A stretch of DNA of 8,144 nucleotides from an uncultured Collinsella sp. (GCA_900765185.1 CAAFQT010000230.1:1-8144); one strand, 5' to 3'. Shown: positions 1 to 6,619, counted from the first letter of the stretch. The notes: generated by a model not told the origin, from the letters alone. Made by a program: numbers and translations.

Positions 1-19
1 ACGTGTGCTCTTCCGATCT
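1..19. other. Illumina TruSeq adapter remnant (artefact)
   Basis: The first 19 bases, ACGTGTGCTCTTCCGATCT, are identical to the 3' end of the standard Illumina TruSeq read-2/index adapter. The glgD reading frame on the minus strand is good up to position 20 or 21 and then runs into this sequence. These bases are untrimmed adapter at a contig or read end and should not be annotated as genome. Confidence 0.95.
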
Positions 20-317
20 TGCCGCCCTTGGTGGTGCCATACGCGTTGCCGGGAACCATGAACAGGCCGCCCTTTTTGCGGTCCAGGCCCCAGTCCTTGC
101 CCGAGCCCACGTGGTCGATCAGCGAGCGGTAGTTGCCCGGCATGACGACGCCGACGGTCTTAATGCCGGCATTCATCATGTTGGACAGCGGGAAATCGAT
201 CAGGCGGTAGCGGCCCAAAAACGGAACGGACGCGATGGGGCGGTCCTTGAGCAGAACGCTGCCGTAGGTCGAAGAGTAGTTAGCGGTGATATAACCGATG
301 GCCTTGCGATTGATCAT
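20..317 (-). CDS. glgD: GlgD, regulatory subunit of glucose-1-phosphate adenylyltransferase (5' part only)
   Basis: Only the first 99 codons are present; the gene is cut by adapter sequence at the window start. The product begins MINRKAIGYITANYSSTYGS and continues with the nucleotidyltransferase fold shared with GlgC: RYRLIDFPLSN at residues 36-46, NAGIKTVGV at 49-57 and HVGSGKDWGLDR at 69-80. Where GlgC has the GGxGxRL nucleotide-binding loop, this protein has ITANYSSTYGS. That difference is typical of GlgD, the non-catalytic partner which in Firmicutes forms a heterotetramer with GlgC and raises its activity. The ATG lies 4 bases after the glgC stop. A purine-rich AAGGGGGA inside the last glgC codons serves as ribosome binding site, so translation is probably coupled to glgC. 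The family is normally about 370 residues, so roughly three quarters is missing. The identification is firm. Confidence 0.93.
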
Positions 318-321
318 CGGA

Positions 322-1470
322 TCATTCCCCCTTCCCGATAACGACGTCATTTCCAACGACGGCCGTATCCTTGGTGGTATCGACAGAGCCGAGCTTCACG
401 CCCTCTTCGACCGTGGAGTTCTCGCCCAAAATAGCGCGGCAGATGTGCGCGCCGCTCTTAACGTGCGCACCCGGCAGCAGCACGGAGTCCTCGACCACGG
501 CGCGCTCCTCAATGATGACATCGGTCGAAAGGATCGAGTGGCGAGCGGTGCCGTAGATCTTGCAGCCGTTGGAGACCAGGCAGTCGTCCAGTCGGCCGTC
601 CGGGCCAATGTAGTGCGGCGGACGCGTGGTGATGTTGGACATAATGGGGAAGTGCTTGTCAAACAGATCGAACTCGGGGTTGTTGCCCAGCAGGTCCATC
701 GAGGTCTCGTGGAAGCTGGCGATGGTGCCGACGTCCTTCCAAAAACCGTGGAACTCGTAGCTGTACAGGCGCTTGCCCTCGCCGAGCAGCTTGGGGATGA
801 TGTCCTTGCCAAAGTCGTGGCTCGAGCGCTGGTCCAGAGCGTCCTCCTCGAGTGCCTCGATCAGCACGTCGGCCGAGAAGATGTAGATGCCCATGGATGC
901 GAGGTTCGAATCGGGCTTATCGGGCTTCTCGGTGAACTTGGTGATGCGGCCGTCCTCGGGGTCGGTGGTCAGGATGCCAAAGCGGCTGGCCTCCTCCCAC
1001 GGCACGGGCATAACGCTCACCGTGAGGTCGGCGTTGTTCTCAATGTGCGTCTTGAGCATCTTGCGGTAATCCATACGATACAGATGGTCGCCAGACAGAA
1101 TCAGGACGTACTTGGGGTCGTTGGCCTTGATATAGTCGAGGTTCTGCGTAATGGCGTCGGCCGTGCCCGCATACCAGGCGCCGCCGGTCTGCGTCTCGTA
1201 CGGCGGCAGAATCGACACGCCGCCGTCACGGCTGTCCAGATCCCAGGCCTCGCCGGAGCCCACATAGGCATGCAGCAGGTAGGGACGATACTGCGTCAGA
1301 ACGCCCACCGTGTCGATGCCCGAGTTGGAGCAGTTGGAGAGCGAGAAGTCGATAATGCGGAACTTGCCACCAAAGCTAACCGCCGGCTTGGCGATCTTTT
1401 GGGTAAGTGCCCCCAATCGGCTGCCCTGTCCTCCTGCGAGGAGCATCGCGATGCATTCTTTCTTACTCAT
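322..1470 (-). CDS. glgC: Glucose-1-phosphate adenylyltransferase, catalytic subunit GlgC
   Basis: The enzyme makes ADP-glucose from ATP and glucose-1-phosphate, the committed step of bacterial glycogen synthesis (EC 2.7.7.27), in the cytoplasm. The length of 382 residues is normal for the short Firmicutes-type form. The nucleotide loop AGGQGSRL is at residues 12-19 and is followed by KIAKPAV (25-31) and GGKFRIIDFSLSNC (34-47). SGDHLYRMDY (126-135) contains Asp128, equivalent to E. coli Asp142 (catalytic). FTEKP (179-183) contains Lys182, equivalent to E. coli Lys195 (glucose-1-phosphate binding). WKDVGTI is also present. The last 100 or so residues have the hexapeptide-like pattern of the left-handed beta-helix domain. 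The ATG at 1470 has a strong ribosome site, AGAAGGAG, six bases upstream. glgP lies 108 bp upstream and glgD starts 4 bp after the stop. No key residue appears to be missing. Confidence 0.97.
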   Translation of the reverse strand: MSKKECIAMLLAGGQGSRLGALTQKIAKPAVSFGGKFRIIDFSLSNCSNSGIDTVGVLTQYRPYLLHAYVGSGEAWDLDSRDGGVSILPPYETQTGGAWYAGTADAITQNLDYIKANDPKYVLILSGDHLYRMDYRKMLKTHIENNADLTVSVMPVPWEEASRFGILTTDPEDGRITKFTEKPDKPDSNLASMGIYIFSADVLIEALEEDALDQRSSHDFGKDIIPKLLGEGKRLYSYEFHGFWKDVGTIASFHETSMDLLGNNPEFDLFDKHFPIMSNITTRPPHYIGPDGRLDDCLVSNGCKIYGTARHSILSTDVIIEERAVVEDSVLLPGAHVKSGAHICRAILGENSTVEEGVKLGSVDTTKDTAVVGNDVVIGKGE

Positions 1471-1512
1471 CGATTTCTCCTTCTGTCATCGATGTTCCTA
1501 AACCCATTAGCA

Positions 1513-1539
1513 ACGGGCGCGGCGCAACGTCACGCCCGT
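1513..1539 (-). repeat. Hairpin in the glgP-glgC spacer
   Basis: A perfect 7-bp inverted repeat, ACGGGCG/CGCCCGT, with a 13-base loop lies in the 108-bp spacer between glgP and glgC. A second, smaller inverted repeat (ATGCC/GGCAT, 1546-1560) stands beside it. Neither is followed by a T-run in the direction of transcription, so I do not call a Rho-independent terminator. An RNA-processing or transcript-stabilising role between the two cistrons is possible but unproven. Confidence 0.4.
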
Positions 1540-1578
1540 CGAGTAATGCCGTGCTGGCATAGGGGAGTTCGCGCGCCT

Positions 1579-4005
1579 TTACGCGTGCCAGATCTCGTCG
1601 CGGTACTCGCGAATGGTGCGGTCGCTCGAGAACCAGCCCGAGGAGGCGGTGTTGAGCAGGGCCTTGCGGTTCCAGGTCTCCTGGTCGCCGTAGCTGCCCG
1701 TGAGCTTCTCCCATGCATCCACGTAGCTGCGGAAGTCGGCCATGACCAGGTCGGGGTCGTTGTTGTTCATAAGCTCGTTGTAGATGCTCTCGAAGTTGCC
1801 CGAAAGACCCGCAAAGGTGTTGTCCTTGAGTTCGTCCATCACGCGGCCCAGACGCTCGCGGTCGCCGTTGAGGGTATCCCACGCAAAGTAGCTGTTGGAT
1901 GCCCAGAGCTGCTCGACCTCGGGGGCGGTCAGGCCAAAGATGGCCTCGTTCTCGCGGCCGGCCAGGTCGGCGATCTCGATGTTGGCGCCGTCGAGGGTGC
2001 TCAGCGTAATGGCGCCGTTCATCATGAGCTTCATGTTGGACGTGCCCGAGGCCTCCTTGCCGGCCGTGGAGATCTGCTCCGAGATCTCGGCGGCGGGGTA
2101 GATGAGCTGGGCGTTGCTCACGCGGAAGTTGGGGATAAAGCAGACCTTCATGACCTCGTTGACGCGCGGGTCATTGTTGATGACGTCGGCCACGGAGTTA
2201 ATAAGGCGGATGGTCTCCTTGGCAAAGGTGTAGCTTGAGGCAGCCTTGCCGCTAAAGATGAAGGTCGTCGGCGTCACGTGGAAATTGGGATCGGCGATGC
2301 GACGGTTGTAGATGTCCATCACCTTCATGATGTTCATGAGCTGGCGCTTGTAGGCATGGAAGCGCTTCACCTGAACGTCGAAGACGGTGTTGGGGTCGAT
2401 GACCAGACCGGTCTCAGCCTTAACGTAGGCGGCCAGGCGCTCCTTGTTGGCGCGCTTGGAGGCACCCACGGCCTTGAGGAACTCAGTGTCGTTTTGGAAC
2501 TCTTTGAGCTTTTCCAGCTCAAAGGCGTCCTTGAGCCAGCCGTCGCCAATGGCCTCGGTCACGAGCTTGGCATAGGTGGGGTTGGCCTCGGCAAAGAAAC
2601 GACGGTGCGAGATGCCGTTGGTCTTGTTGTTGAACTTCTCGGGCGTCAGGGCATAGAAGTCCTTGAGCACGATGTTCTTGATGATGTCGGAGTGAATCTT
2701 GGCCACGCCGTTGACGCTATGGCTGCAGATCACGGACAGGTTGGCCATGCGAATCTCGCCGTCCCACAGAATGGCGGTCTGGCGCAGACGCTCCTGCCAG
2801 CCCTCCTGCGTGGTGTCGAACGACTCGTGCCAGCGACGGCTGATCTCGTCGATGATCTGGTACACGCGGGGAAGGAGCTTGGAGAACGTGCCGATGGGCC
2901 ACTTCTCCAGAGCCTCGGGCAGGATGGTGTGGTTGGTGTAGCTCACGACCTGCGTCACGATGTTCCAGGCGTCGTCCCACTCGAGCTTCTTCTCGTCGAT
3001 GAGGATACGCATGAGCTCGGGGCCGCACATGGCGGGGGGGGTATCGTTGGTGTGGATGGCTACAAACTGCGGCAGCAGCTCCCAGTTTGCGCCGTGCTCC
3101 TTCTCAAAGGTGTCGAGCAGGCTGTAGATGCCGGCCGAAACAAATAGGTACTCCTGCTTTAGGCGCAGCAGGCGGCCGTGTTCGCCGGCGTCGTTGGGGT
3201 AGAGGATGGCGCTGATGGCCTCGGCCTCTGCGCGCTCGGCGTCGGCCAGGGCATAGTCGCCGCGGTTGAAGGCCTCCAGATCGAAGTGCTCCTCGACCGG
3301 CTCGGCGGCCCAGACGCGCAGCTTGTTGACGGTCTCGCCGGCATAGCCCACGACGGGGATGTCATAAGGGACGGCCAGGATATCCTGTGTGTCCACCGTG
3401 CGGTAGAACGTGCGGCCGTTCTCCTCAAAGCCCTCGACACGGCCACCAAACTTAATGGTCACGGCCTTGTCCTGACGGCGAACCTCCCAGGGATAGCCGT
3501 GGGTGAGCCACTCGTCGGTGGCCTCCACCTGGCTGCCGTTGACGATCTCCTGCTTAAACAGGCCGTAGCGGTAGCGCATGCCGTTGCCGTAGCCGGCAAT
3601 GCCCTCGGCTGCCATGGAATCTAGGAAGCATGCGGCAAGACGGCCCAGGCCACCGTTGCCCAGAGCCGGATCGGGCTCCTGGTTCTCGATGACGGAAAGG
3701 TCGAAGCCCATGTCGTCGAGCGCCTCGGCGACCATGTCGCGCACGCCAAAGTTGAGCAGGTAGTTGTCGAGCAGACGGCCGATCAAAAACTCGATCGAGA
3801 AGTAATACACGCGCTTCTTGCCCTCGGCGGTGGCGCGGGCGTCGCTCTTGGTGGCAACGGTGCGTGCCTTCTCGGCCACGAGCTTGGCCAGGGCGTTAAA
3901 GCGGTCGAGGTCGCTCGCGGCCTCGACGCTCTTGCCGCTGATGCTCATGACGGCATCGCGATAGAGTTCGGTAAACTCCTGCTTGTTGTCGAAGATCTTA
4001 TTCAT
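1579..4005 (-). CDS. glgP: Glycogen/starch phosphorylase GlgP
   Basis: This is a cytoplasmic PLP-dependent GT35 enzyme (EC 2.4.1.1) that removes terminal glucose units from alpha-1,4 chains with phosphate, giving glucose-1-phosphate. The length of 808 residues is usual. SIEFLIGRLL (70-79) and GNGGLGRLAACFLDS (116-130) are family blocks. TNHTILPEALEKWP (357-370) includes the active-site His359. VKRFHAYKRQ (546-555) is the phosphate/PLP-site block. The signature EASGTSNMKLMMNG (651-664) carries the PLP-binding Lys659. The oddity is the motif normally NDTHP, here NDTPP at 320-324: Pro323 aligns without gaps to rabbit muscle His341, which lines the glucose site. The change lies in a run of eight G on the plus strand, so an error must be excluded. 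The ATG at 4005 has AAAGGA four bases upstream. It is cotranscribed or nearly so with glgB (94-bp gap) and glgC. Confidence 0.97.
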   Translation of the reverse strand: MNKIFDNKQEFTELYRDAVMSISGKSVEAASDLDRFNALAKLVAEKARTVATKSDARATAEGKKRVYYFSIEFLIGRLLDNYLLNFGVRDMVAEALDDMGFDLSVIENQEPDPALGNGGLGRLAACFLDSMAAEGIAGYGNGMRYRYGLFKQEIVNGSQVEATDEWLTHGYPWEVRRQDKAVTIKFGGRVEGFEENGRTFYRTVDTQDILAVPYDIPVVGYAGETVNKLRVWAAEPVEEHFDLEAFNRGDYALADAERAEAEAISAILYPNDAGEHGRLLRLKQEYLFVSAGIYSLLDTFEKEHGANWELLPQFVAIHTNDTPPAMCGPELMRILIDEKKLEWDDAWNIVTQVVSYTNHTILPEALEKWPIGTFSKLLPRVYQIIDEISRRWHESFDTTQEGWQERLRQTAILWDGEIRMANLSVICSHSVNGVAKIHSDIIKNIVLKDFYALTPEKFNNKTNGISHRRFFAEANPTYAKLVTEAIGDGWLKDAFELEKLKEFQNDTEFLKAVGASKRANKERLAAYVKAETGLVIDPNTVFDVQVKRFHAYKRQLMNIMKVMDIYNRRIADPNFHVTPTTFIFSGKAASSYTFAKETIRLINSVADVINNDPRVNEVMKVCFIPNFRVSNAQLIYPAAEISEQISTAGKEASGTSNMKLMMNGAITLSTLDGANIEIADLAGRENEAIFGLTAPEVEQLWASNSYFAWDTLNGDRERLGRVMDELKDNTFAGLSGNFESIYNELMNNNDPDLVMADFRSYVDAWEKLTGSYGDQETWNRKALLNTASSGWFSSDRTIREYRDEIWHA

Positions 4006-4059
4006 ACGTTCCTTTCCCCCGGGGATGTTTCTCCCAGAACGGTTATGACATGTATCCTA

Positions 4060-4074
4060 CGCCCCCGCGGGGCG
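4060..4074 (-). repeat. GC-rich hairpin in the glgB-glgP spacer
   Basis: A perfect 6-bp inverted repeat, CGCCCC/GGGGCG, with a 3-base loop lies in the 94-bp spacer between glgB and glgP. No T-tract follows it on the minus strand (the next bases read TAGGATACATG), so it is not a classical terminator. It could act as an attenuating or processing hairpin that sets the ratio of GlgB to GlgP. The 8-bp palindrome GTAATTAC (4076-4083) and a TGGTAAC (4086-4092) resembling the motif upstream of glgB lie next to it. Confidence 0.4.
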
Positions 4075-4099
4075 GGTAATTACAGTGGTAACGCCTTTG

Positions 4100-6346
4100 T
4101 TACGCTTTCTTGGCAGAAGCCTTAACAGCGGCTGCCTTGGCCTTGGGAGCAGTCTTTTTGGTGGCTGCATTCTTGGCCGGGGTCTTAGAAGCGGGCTTGG
4201 CAGTCTTCGCCTTGGCCGGAGCCTTCTTAGCAGCCGCGGCCTTGGGCTTCACCGAGGACGCACGCTTGCGCGTCGCCTTCTTGGGCTCATCTACCACAGG
4301 CGGCTTGTAGCTGCTGGGACCGCGACGTTTAAGCACCACGCCTGCCAGACCGGGCACCTTAATCTCGATGGAGTCCATCTGCCCGTTCCAGGGATAGGGC
4401 TCGCTCGAGCAGGTGTAGGGCTCCTCACCCGCATAGCCGCTGCCGCCGAACTCGGGACGATCGGAATCAAAGATGACCTCCCAGTCACCCTCGCGCGGCA
4501 CGCCCACGCGGAAGCTCTCGTAGCTCGCCGGGTCAAAGTTGATCAGGATCACCAGGTCGTCATCGACGTCCTCGCCCTGGCGCACAAAGCTCACGATGGA
4601 CTGCTTAGAGTTATCCGCGTCAATCCAGGTAAAGCCGTCGTCGGTGTAGCCGCGCTCGTACAGGGCGGGCTCGGCGGTGTACAGGTGGTTGAGTGCCTTG
4701 ATAAAAGCCTGATGATGACGGTGGGTCTCGTACTCCTCGGTCAGGAACCACTGGATGGACTCGTAGTAGCGCCATTCAATAAACTGGCCGATCTCGTTGC
4801 CCATAAAGTTGAGCTTGGCACCGGGGTGCGTCATCTGGTAGAAGGCCAGCGTGCGCAGGCCGGCAAACTGGCGCCACCAGTCGCCCGGCATGCGGCCGAT
4901 GAGCGAGCACTTTCCGTGCACGACTTCGTCGTGGCTCAGCGGGCAGATGAAGTTCTCGGTAAAGGCGTACATGATGGAGAACGTGAGCAGCCCGTGGTTG
5001 CCGGGGCGCCACGGAAAATCGGTCTGCATGTAGTGCAGGGTGTCGTTCATCCAGCCCATGTCCCACTTGTAGTGGAAGCCCAGGCCGCCGTCCTGCGGCG
5101 GATAGGTCACGAGCGGCCACGCGGTGGACTCCTCGGCCATCATCATCACGTCGGGATAGTGCGCCTCCACGGCGCAGTTGACCTGGCGGATAAACGCGCT
5201 GGCGTCCAGGTCCTCCTCGGTACCGTACTTGTTGAACTTCTTTTGGCCCGGATCGTCGATGCCAAAGTTGAGGTACAGCATACTGGACACGCCGTCCATG
5301 CGAATGCCGTCCACGTGGAAGTTCTCGAGCCAGTACAGCACGTTAGAGACCAGGAAGGAGCGGACCTCGCCGCGGGCGAAGTCAAACTTGTGCGTGCCCC
5401 AGTTGGGGTGAATCTCGTGCTCAAACAGCATGTGGCCGTTAAAGGTGGCAAGGCCGTGGGAGTCGGCACAAAAGCCGCCGGGCACCCAGTCCATGATCAC
5501 GCCGATGCCCGCCTCGTGGCACGCATCGATAAAGTGCATGAGCTGCTGCGGGTTGCCGTAGCGCGACGTGGCGGCATAGTAGCCGGTCGTCTGGTAGCCC
5601 CAGGAGCCATCGAAGGGATGCTCCATAAGCGGCATGACCTCGATATGCGTGTAGCCCATGTCGCGCACGTAGTCCACGAGCTCCACCGACAGGTCGTCGT
5701 AGGTGTAAAACTCGCCGCGCTGCGCGGGGAAAGGATCCATGGGGCCGGGGTAGTTGCCGTACTCGTCGGGCTCACCCTGCGGCGCGTCGCCATGGCGCTT
5801 CCACGAGCCAATATGCACTTCGTAGATGTTGAGCGGCTGCGACATGTGGTTGTGATCGGCGCGGCGCTTGAGCCACGCGGCGTCGTTCCACTTGTAGCCA
5901 TCGAGGGTCCACAGCACGCTCGCGGTACCCGGGGGGCACTCGGCCTTAAAGGCATACGGATCGGCCTTGTAGAGCTTCTCGCCCTCGTTGGTCTCGATGA
6001 GATATTTATAGAGCTGGCCCTGCTCGGCGCCAGGAATAAAGCCTTCCCAGATAGCGCTCGTATGCACGGGCAACAGCGGGTTGGCTTCCTCATCCCAGTC
6101 GTTAAATTCGCCAATGACGTGGACGCTCTTTACATCGGGCGCCCAAACGCAAAAGCGCCAGCCGCGCGTACGGTTCTGCGTGTCGGGGTGAGCGCCCATC
6201 TTCTCCCAGCTGCGCTCCCACATTCCAATGCCAAACAGGTAGACATCGTCCTTGGAGAGCTCCGGTGCGTGCGGGGCGGCTTTGCGGGTAGCGGGCTTTT
6301 TGGGTGCTGGCTTTAGCTTTGTATCGCTCACGTTTGATCCCATCAT
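4100..6346 (-). CDS. glgB: 1,4-alpha-glucan (glycogen) branching enzyme GlgB with basic Lys/Ala-rich tail
   Basis: This GH13 enzyme (EC 2.4.1.18) cuts alpha-1,4 chains and rejoins them as alpha-1,6 branches. From the ATG at 6346 it has 748 residues: a basic N-terminal stretch rich in K, P and A; a CBM48 domain (WAPDVKSVHVIGEFNDWD, 68-85); the GH13 barrel; a C-terminal beta domain to about 675; and a final Lys/Ala/Pro-rich tail (about 687-748). Against the seven residues conserved in E. coli GlgB, Asp335, Arg403, Asp405 (nucleophile), Glu458 (acid/base), His525 and Asp526 are present as Asp286, Arg349, Asp351, Glu405, His472 and Asp473. His340 is replaced by Gly291 (motif DWVPGGF instead of DWVPGHF). 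The start is uncertain: ATG at 6346 or 6343 has no clear ribosome site, GTG at 6331 has a weak GGGAT upstream, and TTG at 6391 lies in a predicted hairpin. It is first in the glg cluster. Confidence 0.96.
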   Translation of the reverse strand: MMGSNVSDTKLKPAPKKPATRKAAPHAPELSKDDVYLFGIGMWERSWEKMGAHPDTQNRTRGWRFCVWAPDVKSVHVIGEFNDWDEEANPLLPVHTSAIWEGFIPGAEQGQLYKYLIETNEGEKLYKADPYAFKAECPPGTASVLWTLDGYKWNDAAWLKRRADHNHMSQPLNIYEVHIGSWKRHGDAPQGEPDEYGNYPGPMDPFPAQRGEFYTYDDLSVELVDYVRDMGYTHIEVMPLMEHPFDGSWGYQTTGYYAATSRYGNPQQLMHFIDACHEAGIGVIMDWVPGGFCADSHGLATFNGHMLFEHEIHPNWGTHKFDFARGEVRSFLVSNVLYWLENFHVDGIRMDGVSSMLYLNFGIDDPGQKKFNKYGTEEDLDASAFIRQVNCAVEAHYPDVMMMAEESTAWPLVTYPPQDGGLGFHYKWDMGWMNDTLHYMQTDFPWRPGNHGLLTFSIMYAFTENFICPLSHDEVVHGKCSLIGRMPGDWWRQFAGLRTLAFYQMTHPGAKLNFMGNEIGQFIEWRYYESIQWFLTEEYETHRHHQAFIKALNHLYTAEPALYERGYTDDGFTWIDADNSKQSIVSFVRQGEDVDDDLVILINFDPASYESFRVGVPREGDWEVIFDSDRPEFGGSGYAGEEPYTCSSEPYPWNGQMDSIEIKVPGLAGVVLKRRGPSSYKPPVVDEPKKATRKRASSVKPKAAAAKKAPAKAKTAKPASKTPAKNAATKKTAPKAKAAAVKASAKKA
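4103..4291 (-). other. Region of glgB encoding a histone-H1-like Lys/Ala tail
   Basis: The last 63 codons of glgB encode 19 lysines, 22 alanines, 2 arginines and only two acidic residues (both at the very start), with many AKKA, PAK and KTA steps such as AKKAPAKAKTAKPASK. The pattern resembles the disordered tails of H1-like and HU-fusion proteins of actinobacteria. The folded branching enzyme already ends before it, at GLAGVVLKRR. The tail is therefore an appendage that could bind polyanions or mediate assembly; this function is inference. Confidence 0.85.
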
Positions 6347-6537
6347 GACGCGGCAGCGTGTTGCCTTGGTGACTAGATGCGAAAGGTCCAAGGCTGCACG
6401 AATCGAAGGGACGGCGAAGTTTCTGTGATTCGTTCCACCTCGCGTGCTCGGTGGAACTTTCGGCAGAAACTACGATAACACCTGTGCGTTAGTTTTATGG
6501 ACGAAAGCGGATTTGCGGGGGCGTTTAATCGGTAAGC
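6347..6537 (-). promoter_or_regulatory. Structured 5' leader of glgB mRNA (about 190 nt)
   Basis: From the predicted start of transcription near 6537 to the glgB ATG there is no gene. The stretch holds a two-part hairpin (6418-6471) and a second hairpin (GCCTTGG at 6363-6369 with CCAAGGC at 6388-6394, 18-base loop) that ends 16 bases before the ATG at 6346. There is no clear Shine-Dalgarno sequence next to the ATG and no T-run typical of an intrinsic terminator. A long, foldable leader before a metabolic gene suggests control at the RNA level. I do not recognise it as a known riboswitch class. Confidence 0.5.
6418..6471 (-). repeat. Interrupted hairpin in the glgB leader: two 8-bp stems and a symmetric internal loop
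   Basis: The outer arms AGTTTCTG (6418-6425) and CAGAAACT (6464-6471) are perfect complements. The inner arms GTTCCACC (6432-6439) and GGTGGAAC (6450-6457) are too. Six unpaired bases on each side form an internal loop, and ten bases form the end loop. Sixteen perfect pairs within 54 bases is well beyond what I would expect by chance in a non-coding spacer. Because the hairpin lies inside the predicted glgB leader, the RNA form on the minus strand is the relevant one. Confidence 0.7.
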
Positions 6538-6543
6538 GACATG

Positions 6544-6573
6544 TTTATACCACTGGCAGAATTGCCGTGGTAA
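6544..6573 (-). promoter_or_regulatory. Predicted glgB promoter (minus strand)
   Basis: Read on the minus strand, TGGTATAAA gives an extended -10 (TATAAA at 6549-6544, five of six matches, with TG one base upstream). Eighteen bases further upstream is a -35-like TTACCA (6573-6568, four of six). The -35 box is part of the left arm of the inverted repeat at 6568-6593. Transcription would start near 6537 and read into the structured leader and glgB. Confidence 0.6.
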
Positions 6574-6593
6574 AACCCTTGACAGTTTTACCA
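6568..6593. promoter_or_regulatory. Operator-like perfect inverted repeat between divergent promoters
   Basis: TGGTAAAAC (6568-6576) and GTTTTACCA (6585-6593) form a perfect 9-bp inverted repeat with an 8-base spacer. The spacer ends with TTGACA, the -35 box of the rightward promoter. The left arm overlaps the -35 box of the leftward promoter. A dimeric protein bound here could control both directions at once. No regulator gene lies in the window and I cannot assign the motif to a known family. Confidence 0.7.
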
Positions 6594-6609
6594 ATTTGGG
6601 TTTCAAAAT
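6579..6609 (+). promoter_or_regulatory. Predicted promoter of the HAD phosphatase-thiN operon
   Basis: A consensus -35 TTGACA (6579-6584) lies inside the inverted repeat. The best -10 is CAAAAT (6604-6609, four of six) at a long 19-base spacing; TTCAAA at 17 bases is a weaker alternative. A poor -10 with a perfect -35 would suit an activator-dependent or tightly repressed promoter. The leader to the ATG at 6678 would be about 60 nt and contains the second group of motif copies. Confidence 0.5.
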
Positions 6610-6619
6610 TGTTTGGCTG

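Noticed and set aside
298..2238. 646-codon open frame on the plus strand, antisense to glgC and glgP
   Set aside because: It spans two well-supported genes and their spacer, has no recognisable domain or ribosome site, and is rich in Val, Ala, His and Gly as expected from the reverse of GC-biased codons.
4085..6316. 743-codon open frame on the plus strand, antisense to glgB
   Set aside because: Its length is striking, but the frame is a mirror of glgB codon bias. The product shows no domain, signal peptide or motif, and glgB is unambiguous on the other strand.
6389..6391. TTG as start of glgB, giving a 763-residue protein
   Set aside because: No ribosome site precedes it, it lies in the arm of the predicted leader hairpin, and the extra 15 residues look unrelated to the family. 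ATG at 6346/6343 or GTG at 6331 is more likely.
6528..6542. Five-codon mini-ORF (MSLTD) next to the glgB -10
   Set aside because: Its ATG lies between the -10 box and the expected start of transcription, so it would not be transcribed.
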